Shown: in pieces, positions 16,592-24,623 of the stretch
How positions within the stretch are numbered: position 1 is the stretch's first letter
How the letters are laid out: each line of letters starts with the position of its first letter
NCBI GenBank assembly: GCA_951813555.1
Contig: OX638344.1
Location: 1,426,001-1,490,000 of the forward strand
Length of the DNA stretch: 64,000 nt
From: an uncultured Acidimicrobiales bacterium
GTDB taxonomy: Bacteria > Actinomycetota > Acidimicrobiia > Acidimicrobiales > Bin134
Direction: 5' to 3'
Notes under the pieces: model-generated
Databases searched by the model: none
What the model saw: the letters and a program-made list of their open reading frames with translations, nothing else
What the model was told of the DNA's origin: nothing
Program-made: the position numbers and the translations under genes

Positions 16592-16921
16592 TTACCCCTG
16601 TTTGGCGTCTTCTACCGATGGGAAAACGTTGATGATCTGATCGAAGCCGCTGATGCGGAACACGTCGCCCACCGCTTCGGTCAAAGAGCAGATGCTGAAT
16701 GACTTGTTCTGCTTGTCGAGGTTCTGGGCCGCCATGAGCAGCACGCGCAGACCCGCACTGCTGATGTACTCAAGACCACCGAGATCCAGAATGATCTTCT
16801 GGTCGCCGGGTTCGAACATTCCTTGCAGGGACTCCAGGAAATCCGACGCGTTGGATCCGTCGACGCGGCCGGAAGCATTGACGACCAGTGTGTCGCCGGA
16901 GCGGTCGTGGCTGAATTCCAT
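16592..16921 (-). CDS. STAS-domain anti-sigma-factor antagonist (SpoIIAA/RsbV-like)
   Basis: A 109-residue single STAS domain, first gene of the five-gene signalling run. The conserved loop GLEYISSAGLRVLL carries Ser54/Ser55; the second aligns with the phosphorylated Ser of SpoIIAA. In partner switching it is phosphorylated by the HATPase protein (14947) and dephosphorylated by the PP2C protein (15436), and only the unmodified form releases the HATPase client. A GAGAGG ribosome-site-like stretch lies about 9 bp before the ATG. Confidence 0.92.
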   Translation of the reverse strand: MEFSHDRSGDTLVVNASGRVDGSNASDFLESLQGMFEPGDQKIILDLGGLEYISSAGLRVLLMAAQNLDKQNKSFSICSLTEAVGDVFRISGFDQIINVFPSVEDAKQG

Positions 16922-17060
16922 AGTTGGGCCTCTCTCGTTAGGTCCTGTTGTAGATCATTCTTTCAGCCGGGATCATACACAAGCCAATGGGCCGATGGCA
17001 GGGTCATGCCAATCTGAAAGGAGAGCGCTGACGTGGTCGGACAATCGCTCGAGAAGCGGG
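16922..17060 (-). promoter_or_regulatory. Intergenic region holding the probable promoter of the signalling operon
   Basis: This 139-bp gap separates the STAS gene from the upstream thiolase stop. On the minus strand a TATGAT box ends about 48 bp before the STAS ATG, with a weak TGCCAT 17 bp further upstream. This is the only gap large enough for a promoter of the five-gene run. The -35 match is poor, so the exact site is a guess. Confidence 0.35.
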
Positions 17061-18239
17061 TCAGCGAGGCTGGGACAGTATGAGCGCGCTGGTGGGGACG
17101 GCAGTGCCGGCAGTGGCCAGCACGTTTTCCACATTGTCGATCTGGTTCACCGATGTGCCCCGGATTTGGCGCACGCCCTCGGCGATGCCGTTGAGGCCGT
17201 GGATGTAGGCTTCGCCGAGCTGGCCCCCGTTGGTGTTGATGGGGAGGCGGCCCTCTCGCTCCAGGTGGCCGTCGCGGATGAAGTCCTTGGCCTCGCCCCG
17301 TCCGCAGAAGCCGAACTCCTCGAGCTGGGGGAGCACCAGGGGGGTGAAGTGGTCGTAGATGATGGCGGTCTGGATGTCGTCGGCCGACAGTCCGCTCGTC
17401 TGGTAGAGCTGGCGGGCACACAGTCCCATCTCGGGGATGCCGGTGATGTTGTCCCGGTAGTAGCTCCTCATCATGTGCTGGTCCTCAGCCACCCCCTGGG
17501 CAGCCGAGGCGATGACCGCCGGTGTCTGCTTGAGGTCTTTGGCCCGCTCCGCGGTGGTTACCAGCAGAGCCTGGGCACCGTCGGTCTCCTGGCAGCAGTC
17601 CAGGAGGCGCAGCGGCTCCACGATCCAGCGGCTGTTCTGATGGTCTTCCAGGGTGATGGGCCGCTGGAAGAAGTGGGCATAGGGGTTGGTGGCCGCGAAG
17701 GCCCGGTCGACCACCGACACCCGGCCGAAGTCCTCGGTGGTGGCCCCGAACTCGTGCATGTAGCGGGTGGCGAACATCGCCACCCATGAGGCTGGCGTAA
17801 CCAATCCGAACGGCGAGCTCCACGAGAAGCTGACCTCGACCGCCTCGGCACCAGCGGGTCGATCCTGCACCCCGGCTCCGAAACGGTGCCAAGAGCGCTC
17901 GTTGAAGGCCCGGTAGCACAGCACGTAGTCGGCGGCACCGGAGTAGATGGCCTGGCAGGCCACCGCGATCACCCCGCAGGCCGCCCCGCCGCCGTGATGG
18001 ACCATCGAGAAATGGGTCAGCTCGCTGATGCCCAGATTTCGGGCCACTTCGATCTCGGGGTTCTGCTCGGCGGAGTAGGTCACCATGCCGTTGACTTTCT
18101 CGGGAGGAAGGCCGGCGTCCTCACAGGCGGCCAGACAGGCCTCTACCGCTTGGTCCATCGGAGTGCGCCCCGAGTCCTTGGTGAACGGCGTGGCGCCGAT
18201 TCCGGCGATGGCGGTGTGATAGGCGTATTTCAAGGTCAT
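17061..18239 (-). CDS. Thiolase-family lipid-transfer protein, probable Ltp2-type retro-aldolase
   Basis: A 392-residue thiolase-fold protein. Visible are GIGATPFTKDSGRTP, VHHGGGAACGVIAVACQAI, VEPLRLLDCCQETDGAQALL, IYDHFTPLVLPQLEEFGFC and the C-terminal LPINTNGGQLGEAYIHGLNG. The pattern fits the SCP-x/Ltp2 group, whose members cleave beta-hydroxyacyl-CoA side chains of steroids when bound to a DUF35 partner. Its gene lies 9 bp after a MaoC-DUF35-MaoC gene, matching the chsH2-chsH1-ltp2 logic of mycobacteria. Whether the substrate is a steroid is inference; no ring-degrading genes are nearby. Confidence 0.88.
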   Translation of the reverse strand: MTLKYAYHTAIAGIGATPFTKDSGRTPMDQAVEACLAACEDAGLPPEKVNGMVTYSAEQNPEIEVARNLGISELTHFSMVHHGGGAACGVIAVACQAIYSGAADYVLCYRAFNERSWHRFGAGVQDRPAGAEAVEVSFSWSSPFGLVTPASWVAMFATRYMHEFGATTEDFGRVSVVDRAFAATNPYAHFFQRPITLEDHQNSRWIVEPLRLLDCCQETDGAQALLVTTAERAKDLKQTPAVIASAAQGVAEDQHMMRSYYRDNITGIPEMGLCARQLYQTSGLSADDIQTAIIYDHFTPLVLPQLEEFGFCGRGEAKDFIRDGHLEREGRLPINTNGGQLGEAYIHGLNGIAEGVRQIRGTSVNQIDNVENVLATAGTAVPTSALILSQPR

Positions 18240-18248
18240 GGTGTCCTC

Positions 18249-19655
18249 CTACGCCCTGGGCAGGGCCAGATCGACGGTTCCCGACACGTGGGGGCCCCGG
18301 CTGTTCTGACCCCGGAAGGAGATCTCCGCGATGGCCTCGCCGTCGGCTTCCCGCTTGGCCGTGACCGATCCCGACATGGTCATGCAGTCGTAGGGGTAGT
18401 TGGGAGCGCCGAGGCGGATCTTCAGGTTCTTGAAGACGGCGCCGGGGCCGGCCCAGTCGCCGATGTAGCGGGCCGAGAGGCCGCTGGACGTCAAGATGTT
18501 CATGAAGATGTCCTCAGACCCCTTCTTGATGGCCATGTCCCGGTCGTGGTGGACTTCTTGGTAGTCACGCGACGCGATGGCGGTGGACACGATCAGCGTA
18601 GGGGTGAGCGGGATCGGGCACAGCGGGATCTCGTCGCCCACGCTCACCTCGTCGAATGTGAGCGTGGTTGGGTTGCGGGGCATCCGGGCGGGTCGGAACA
18701 CCGGCAGGCTCACATCCTCGTGGGTCTGCATGTGCCATGCCTCCAGGGGCATGCCCACTTTGAGCTGATCGGAGCCGCAGTCGGTGATGTTGGTTACCAG
18801 GCGGACGCCCTCTTCCAGTTCCACCAGACCGATGTTGAGGGGATAGTCGAAGGAGGGGACTCGGGGGTGGTGGGCCACCACGAAGGAGTACAGGGTGCCC
18901 TTGCCAGAGGCTGTGGTGTATCCCATCTCGGTTGCGCCGCAGGCGGGGCATCGGGTGCCGGGCGGGTGCTGGAGGCGCTCGCACTTGAGGCACTGCTGGA
19001 TGCGGAGCTCGCCGGCCCGGCTGCCCTGCCAGAAGAAGTCTGTGTCCTGGTTGCGGCTGGGGCGAGGGCGGGGCGAGCGCTCCGCAGCACTGTCGCTGTC
19101 ACTTGAGCTGGCGGTGCGCCCGGTGCCGGGTCGGAACTTGAGGATGCGGAAGAACATGGAGCCGACGTGGTCGCCGTGCTGGTCGTGGTACTCGGTCTCG
19201 GTGGTGACGAAGTGCCCGATGCCCAGAGCGGTCTGCTTCTCCTCGGAAACATCCACCAGCTTGACCACGCCGGTGAGATGGTCGCCGAGCTTGAGATAGC
19301 GGTGGTAGACGTGCTCAGAGTTGGTGGCCACCACGCCGACATAGCCGGCTTCGTCCAGCATGGCGTACACCCCGGAAGCGGGGTCTTCGGGGTCGTTGAC
19401 CCGGGGGACCAAACCGATCATGGTCCAGGCGTTGAGCATGGCCGGAGGGGCGACGATTTCGCCATGGGGTCCGGCATCGGCGGAATGGGGATTGACGTAG
19501 AGGGGATTGGCGTCTTCCATGGCGTCGCACCAGTGGCGGATCATGGGCTGGTTGACTGGGTCGCGGGCAGTTGCCGCGGTGCCGGTGTTGCCGACCTGTC
19601 GGCGCAGCTTGGCTACGAACGCTTCCTTCTGCGCGTCGGTCATCTCGTCGCTCAT
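18249..19655 (-). CDS. MaoC-DUF35-MaoC fusion protein (ChsH2/ChsH1-like)
   Basis: A 468-residue three-part protein. Residues about 1-170 are a hot-dog domain of the ChsH2 N-terminal type (QPMIRHWCDAMEDANPLYV, IVAPPAMLNAWTMIGL). After a Ser/Asp/Arg-rich linker, residues about 195-330 form a DUF35 zinc ribbon and OB-fold (CLKC and CPAC cysteine pairs). Residues about 335-468 are a second hot-dog domain with the catalytic-type RDYQEVHHDRDMA, like ChsH1. In mycobacteria ChsH1 and ChsH2 are separate subunits of an enoyl-CoA hydratase whose DUF35 part binds the Ltp2 aldolase; here they are one chain beside an Ltp2-like gene. ATG 19655 follows a GGGAGGA ribosome site; a longer in-frame extension to 19889 overlaps fpg and is rejected. 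Confidence 0.88.
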   Translation of the reverse strand: MSDEMTDAQKEAFVAKLRRQVGNTGTAATARDPVNQPMIRHWCDAMEDANPLYVNPHSADAGPHGEIVAPPAMLNAWTMIGLVPRVNDPEDPASGVYAMLDEAGYVGVVATNSEHVYHRYLKLGDHLTGVVKLVDVSEEKQTALGIGHFVTTETEYHDQHGDHVGSMFFRILKFRPGTGRTASSSDSDSAAERSPRPRPSRNQDTDFFWQGSRAGELRIQQCLKCERLQHPPGTRCPACGATEMGYTTASGKGTLYSFVVAHHPRVPSFDYPLNIGLVELEEGVRLVTNITDCGSDQLKVGMPLEAWHMQTHEDVSLPVFRPARMPRNPTTLTFDEVSVGDEIPLCPIPLTPTLIVSTAIASRDYQEVHHDRDMAIKKGSEDIFMNILTSSGLSARYIGDWAGPGAVFKNLKIRLGAPNYPYDCMTMSGSVTAKREADGEAIAEISFRGQNSRGPHVSGTVDLALPRA

Positions 19656-19683
19656 GGGCTTCCTCCCCCAGCCGGGGATGACA

Positions 19684-20484
19684 CTAACGCGGCTGGCATT
19701 GGGGGCAGAAGGTGAGGGTGCGGGCGTCGTAGACGCGGCGTTGGAGCGCTGTGGCGCAGCGCAGGCAGGGTTGTCCCGAGCGGCCATAGCAGGCCAGGGC
19801 GTGCTGATGGCTGCCCTCGTCTCCGTCGGCGTTGCGATAGTCCCGCAGGGTGGTGCCCCCATTGGCCAAGCTGGCCTCGAGTACCTCAACTAGGGCGGCG
19901 TGGAGTCTGGTGGCCGCTGCCCGACTGATCTGGCGTTTGGCCGGGTGTATGCCGGCAAGCCATAGCGCTTCGTTTCCGTAAATGTTGCCGACGCCGGCCA
20001 CCGGCTTTTGGCTGAGGAGCTGGGTGGGGATGCGGCGTTTGCTCTTTCGAAGGGCTTGGTAGAAGGCCTCCGGAGTGAATTCAATGCTTAGGGCGTCGGG
20101 GCCTTGGTCGGCCAGGGTGGGGATGGAGTCGTACTGGCCAGCGGGGACGCAGCGGATGCGGCCAAACCGGCGGACGTCTCGATAGATGAGGACTTCATCG
20201 CGGTCGAGTAGCCACCAGGCCCGAATGTAGGGGTCGTCGGGGACTTGGGGGGCAAGGGCAAGGGAGCCGGTCATGCCCAGGTGGATGATGAGCTCCCGGC
20301 CGTCGTTTAGGGAGGCGATGAGGTACTTGCCTTTTCGGCTTAGTCCTTGGATCGTGGCGCCGACGCTGGCGACTGCGGGGGTGAACTTCTCTGAGGGGTG
20401 GCTGTCGGCCTCCAGGATGAGGCGACCTTGGAGCCGGGATGCCAGTTGACGGCGGATCGTCTCGACTTCGGGCAGTTCGGGCAC
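19684..20484 (-). CDS. mutM: Formamidopyrimidine-DNA glycosylase
   Basis: A 266-residue base-excision repair enzyme (Fpg/MutM) removing oxidised purines such as 8-oxoguanine. The catalytic Pro-Glu is at the mature N-terminus (MPELPEVETIRR), RKGKYL carries the conserved Lys, and a helix-two-turn-helix reads VAGVGNIYGNEALW. A C-terminal zinc finger has four Cys (CYGRSGQPCLRC and CPQC). Start is GTG at 20484, which places Pro as residue 2 as required for catalysis. A 3-bp gap to the upstream nucleotidyltransferase gene suggests one transcript. A Nei-like enzyme is less likely because of the intact Fpg motifs. Confidence 0.93.
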   Translation of the reverse strand: MPELPEVETIRRQLASRLQGRLILEADSHPSEKFTPAVASVGATIQGLSRKGKYLIASLNDGRELIIHLGMTGSLALAPQVPDDPYIRAWWLLDRDEVLIYRDVRRFGRIRCVPAGQYDSIPTLADQGPDALSIEFTPEAFYQALRKSKRRIPTQLLSQKPVAGVGNIYGNEALWLAGIHPAKRQISRAAATRLHAALVEVLEASLANGGTTLRDYRNADGDEGSHQHALACYGRSGQPCLRCATALQRRVYDARTLTFCPQCQPR

Positions 20485-20487
20485 GGA

Positions 20488-21291
20488 CTAGCGGGAACGG
20501 AGGGCGGCGCGGGCGACTTCTAGATCATCGGGGTTGGTGACGCCGATCCAGGTCTCATCGGTGGTCACCAGTCGGACGGTGAGCGCGCCCTCGTCCATTT
20601 CGGCGGCGACGGCGTGGGGGAGGAGGTATTCGGCGGTGGGGCTGTCGCCGTGTTCATTGAGGAATCGTTCGTATCCGTCTTGCAGGCTGTCCATGAATCG
20701 GGGGGAGAACCCCCACAGGTTCATGGACACGATGGTGTTGGCCGGGAGCTCGTTGTCGGCTCGAGAGATGCCCTCTTGCTCGACTATTCCGGTGAGGCGG
20801 TCGCCGTCTACTCCGCATACGCCCCGGGTCACGGTTCCCTCGTTGGGCAGGGTGTGGTCGAGGTGGTAGCCGCACAGCCAGGCCTCGTTGTGGGCTATGT
20901 CCTCAATGGCTTGGGCCAGAGCGGTGTAAGCGGTGGGGCCGTAGTAGTCGTCGGCGTTGCACACCACGAACGGGCCGGTCACCTCTTCGGAGGCTGAGAG
21001 CACGGCGTGAGCGGTGCCCCACGGTTTGGGCCGGGGCAGGCCATGCTCGTTCTGGCGCACATAGGCCACTTCGAGGTCGGCGGGCAGGCCCCCACGAGAC
21101 TCGAAGTGCCGTTTCACGTCAGCTTCGATGTCGCTTCGCACAATCAGCACCACCCGGTCGGCACCCGCGGATCGGGCGTCGGCGATTGCGAAGTCCAAGA
21201 ACGCCTCGCCATTGGGTCCCACCTGGGCCAACTGTTTGGTACCGCCAAAACGCGACCCCAGCCCCGCGGCCATCACCACCAACGTGAACAT
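20488..21291 (-). CDS. Nucleotidyltransferase (sugar-nucleotide type)
   Basis: A 267-residue protein with the NTP-transferase N-terminus VVMAAGLGSRFGGTKQL and the metal-binding VVCNADDYYG (Asp pair). The later segment ANTIVSMNLWGFSPRFMD resembles glucose-1-phosphate nucleotidyltransferases. The activated sugar is not identifiable. It lies between the AddA-like gene (12 bp) and fpg (3 bp), which looks like operon packing without an obvious functional link. Confidence 0.82.
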   Translation of the reverse strand: MFTLVVMAAGLGSRFGGTKQLAQVGPNGEAFLDFAIADARSAGADRVVLIVRSDIEADVKRHFESRGGLPADLEVAYVRQNEHGLPRPKPWGTAHAVLSASEEVTGPFVVCNADDYYGPTAYTALAQAIEDIAHNEAWLCGYHLDHTLPNEGTVTRGVCGVDGDRLTGIVEQEGISRADNELPANTIVSMNLWGFSPRFMDSLQDGYERFLNEHGDSPTAEYLLPHAVAAEMDEGALTVRLVTTDETWIGVTNPDDLEVARAALRSR

Positions 21292-21303
21292 GGGATTCCT
21301 TTC

Positions 21304-24300
21304 TCAGATCGCGGCCGACGCCAGACGTCGGCGGACTTCGTCCTGGGCTGAGGCTAGGTCGCCGTCGGCGATGACGACCTCTCTTGCTCGTTGGCCGGCC
21401 TGGGCGAACACCAGGACACAGCGGGAAACGGTCTCGCCCACCGTTTGCTCCACTGCCAACGAGTAGGCGGCCAGCTGAAGCTGGTAGCGGTCGACTTTGG
21501 CCTGGAGCGTTTTATCGTCATGAATGTCGTCGGTCTTGTAGTCCACCACCACCAGGCCCTCCTCTGAGCGGCAAAGCAGATCGATATAGCCCTCCACCAC
21601 GGTGCCACCCACCGGGGCGGCCACAAACAGCTCCTTCCAATGGTCGTTGGCGGCTGCCTCCCTCACGGTGGTGGATTCCAGAGCTGAAAGGGCCAGAGCC
21701 CGGATCGTGCTTCGGGCGTGGGAAACGCCCTCGGCTTCGGCTTGGGCGGCGGCCACCGGGCCGAGGCTGTCGGGGTCGATGTCGAGAGGCACCGTTTGCA
21801 GCACACCGTGCACCGCGCTGCCGATCTGGGTGCCGCCTCGGCCTTTGCGCAGTGGCGACCGATCGTCGTCGCCGTCGGCGGGGCCGTCCTTGCTCAGGCC
21901 GGGGAGATTTTCTGCGTCTTCGGTCTCGGTCCAAGCGATGGCCGAGGCACTGGTGATTGACGGCTTGCTCGCGGCGTCTATGAACCTCTCCCGCTCGCTC
22001 TGCCACGTCGAAAAAGATGCTTCGACGGGGGTGTCTGCTTCCTTTGATGGCAAAGATTCGGGTACCCACTCTGCTTCGGGCAGCCAGGCGGCGTTGTCCA
22101 CCATCATCTCAGCCATCGACGGCTTGGCGGTGCTGTTTTCGCCTAGCGCCATGCGATGAGCCGACACAACCAGGTGGTCCATCGCCCGGGTGAGAGCCAC
22201 GTAGAGCAGACGTACGCGCTCAGCGTGCTCCATCTCCTCCTCATGGTCTTGATGCTCGGCGAACGACTTGGTCCGCAAGAGATTGCTGAAGCGCACGCCG
22301 AAGCCGCCTTCGGTTGGCCACACCATCTGAGCCGACATGGAGCGGCTCCGGGCGTAGGTCCCCGACAGGATGACTATGGGGAACTCCCGTCCCTTGGCGG
22401 CGTGGATGGTGGTGATGCGCACGGCGTCGTCGTCGGTCTCTGACAAGATGACGTCGGACTCCCTGGTCCGCTCACCAATCTTCTGTTCCACCCAGGCGAC
22501 GAATTCCCGCAAGCCCCGTCCACCGGATTCCTCAAACTGGCGAGCCTGGTCGACAATCAGATTGAGGCTGCGCCACACATCCCGGTTGCGTTGCTGGCCG
22601 AAGCAACTCGACTCCATCAGCCGCCGCTCCCGCACGATGCGCTCGATCACCTGACTGGGTCTCAGCCAGCGGACCTCGGTGTGTAGGTCGGCCAGCCACG
22701 CCATGGCCTCGCCCACCGGGTGATCGCTGGGTAGGTGTTTGGGTGTTGCCGCCATGTAGTTCCACGAGCCGTGGTTGGCAACCTTGTAGGTGAACAGGTC
22801 GTCGTCGCCGCACCCGAAGGCGGGAGATCGCAGGGCGTTTACCAACGAGACTTCGTCAGTGGGGTCGGCCAGTGCCCTGACCGCCGCCATCACGTCTCGA
22901 ATTGCCTGGCTGGTCCAGATAAGCGAACCAGCCTCGATCCGATAGGGGATGCCGTGCTCCTCCAACGCCTGTTCGAGTTGGGGCAGCGAGGTGCGGGTGG
23001 GCAGCAGAATGCAGATGTCCTCTAGCCGAGCGGGCCGCCAGAGTTGTCGCTTCTGTTCGTCCGAGCCGTCGCCCACAGACCAGCCTTGGCCGACCGCGGT
23101 CAAGATGGCGTCGGCCACCTCCCGGGCCTCCAAGGCGCGCAAGCCATGGGTGCTGGATCCTCTGGGGTGCTCGTGGTTGAGTACCGCCACCGCCGGCCCA
23201 TGCGGGGGTTGCACGCGAACGGCGTCTAACGCCTGATAGTCGGGCTGCACATGCTGCTTCGAGAGGCTGGACGGGGCCATGAACCCCTCGAACAGGGCGT
23301 TAATCCAATCGAGGATGGGCTCGACCGACCGGAAGTTGCGGGTAAGGGACTTCCGGTTCACGGTGGGGGCTTGCCCCGCTCGGGTGTACAGGGCGATGTC
23401 GGCTCGACGGAATCGGTAGATGGACTGCTTGGGGTCGCCCACGAAAAAGAGCCGCCCCGACGTGTCTTGCAGTTCCCACCAATGTCGATCACCGTCCGGG
23501 GGCGCGGCGATGAGCTTGGCCAGCTCGATTTGGATGGGGTCGGTGTCTTGGAACTCGTCTAGCAGCAAGCGATGGTAACCACCGGCCAGCGCTCTTCTGA
23601 TCTCCTCGCCATGTTGAGGGTGTCGCAGCAGGTTTCGGGCCAGCACCAGCAGGTCGTGGTACTCCAGAACCCCCTTTCGACGACGGTCTTCGGCGGCTTC
23701 CAGGGTGAACGCACCCAGTACCAAGGCCAGCCGTTCGATCAGCGCATCGGCCACCTCTTCCCGAAGGTCATTAATGGCGTCGCCCAGCGTTCGAAGCTGG
23801 TTGACCACCTCTTTCAATGACGGCTCGCCGCTGTCCTCATCGGGCCAGTTGCCCTTGCGGCCCCCCTTGGTAAAGCTCAACCCGGGGATAAACAGCAGGC
23901 GCAGGATCTGGTCGTCGTCTCCCACCGCTTCGTCCAGCAACCTGGCCCGCTCGGCAATGGCGTCGAGCTTGGGGAGCATTCGGTCGGTGGGGTCAGTGCA
24001 GTAGGCCGACAAGGCGGCCACCTCCCCGAAACTGCGGGGGAAGCCGCTGATGTCGGGAAGGCTGATCGGGCCGGTGGGGGGCGCCTTGCCGCCCATTTCC
24101 CGGTCGGCCAAGTCCCAATTGTTGTCGAGTTTTCGGGCTAGTTCTCGTAGATGTGCGGTACTGATGCCCAAGATTCGGGCCAGGGCCAAGGGCTGTTCTT
24201 GTTCAGGACTGCTCAGCAGACGGCTTCGAAAGTCCTCCCAGCGGTCCTCGAAGGCCTCTTCGGGACTCACCTCGATGCGAGGCGGCAATCCGGCTTCGAT

Positions 24301-24621
24301 GGCGTGATGGGAGAGGATGCGCAGCGCAAACCCGTGGAGGGTGGTGATGGCCGCTCCGTCCAGCTGGTCGAGGGCCTCAGGGTGTCGACCTGAATCAGAG
24401 AGCCTCTGGCGCAGGCGGTTCTTCAACTCGGCGGCCGCTTTCTCGGTGAAGGTAATGGCCGCGATGTTCTCCATGGCCACGCCGGTATCGAGCAGGGCCA
24501 CAACCCGCTCCACCAGCGCAGTGGTCTTGCCCGATCCGGCCCCGGCTTCCACGAACAGGGTCGAGGCGAGTTCGGAGACGATGGCGTCCCGATCGGCTTG
24601 GTCGTTGGTGGGGAGCGCCAT
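21304..24621 (-). CDS. UvrD/AddA-type helicase-nuclease subunit
   Basis: A 1105-residue SF1A helicase fused to a RecB-family nuclease. Walker A is EAGAGSGKTTALVERV near residue 30, motif Ia ITFTEKAAAELKNRL, Walker B LLLDEFQDTDPIQ, motif III FVGDPKQSIYRFR, motif V TIHAAKGREFPIV, motif VI RLLYVALTRAMDHL. The C-terminal nuclease has VVVDYKTDDIHD. Together with the next gene it would form an AddAB-like complex that resects double-strand breaks before RecA loading. ATG 24621 places the Q motif (QADRDAIVS) at the N-terminus; a longer frame to 24762 overlaps the partner and is rejected. Actinobacterial AdnAB is the nearest alternative, but the second subunit lacks a clear helicase Walker A. Confidence 0.9.
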   Translation of the reverse strand: MALPTNDQADRDAIVSELASTLFVEAGAGSGKTTALVERVVALLDTGVAMENIAAITFTEKAAAELKNRLRQRLSDSGRHPEALDQLDGAAITTLHGFALRILSHHAIEAGLPPRIEVSPEEAFEDRWEDFRSRLLSSPEQEQPLALARILGISTAHLRELARKLDNNWDLADREMGGKAPPTGPISLPDISGFPRSFGEVAALSAYCTDPTDRMLPKLDAIAERARLLDEAVGDDDQILRLLFIPGLSFTKGGRKGNWPDEDSGEPSLKEVVNQLRTLGDAINDLREEVADALIERLALVLGAFTLEAAEDRRRKGVLEYHDLLVLARNLLRHPQHGEEIRRALAGGYHRLLLDEFQDTDPIQIELAKLIAAPPDGDRHWWELQDTSGRLFFVGDPKQSIYRFRRADIALYTRAGQAPTVNRKSLTRNFRSVEPILDWINALFEGFMAPSSLSKQHVQPDYQALDAVRVQPPHGPAVAVLNHEHPRGSSTHGLRALEAREVADAILTAVGQGWSVGDGSDEQKRQLWRPARLEDICILLPTRTSLPQLEQALEEHGIPYRIEAGSLIWTSQAIRDVMAAVRALADPTDEVSLVNALRSPAFGCGDDDLFTYKVANHGSWNYMAATPKHLPSDHPVGEAMAWLADLHTEVRWLRPSQVIERIVRERRLMESSCFGQQRNRDVWRSLNLIVDQARQFEESGGRGLREFVAWVEQKIGERTRESDVILSETDDDAVRITTIHAAKGREFPIVILSGTYARSRSMSAQMVWPTEGGFGVRFSNLLRTKSFAEHQDHEEEMEHAERVRLLYVALTRAMDHLVVSAHRMALGENSTAKPSMAEMMVDNAAWLPEAEWVPESLPSKEADTPVEASFSTWQSERERFIDAASKPSITSASAIAWTETEDAENLPGLSKDGPADGDDDRSPLRKGRGGTQIGSAVHGVLQTVPLDIDPDSLGPVAAAQAEAEGVSHARSTIRALALSALESTTVREAAANDHWKELFVAAPVGGTVVEGYIDLLCRSEEGLVVVDYKTDDIHDDKTLQAKVDRYQLQLAAYSLAVEQTVGETVSRCVLVFAQAGQRAREVVIADGDLASAQDEVRRRLASAAI

Positions 24622-24623
24622 GG

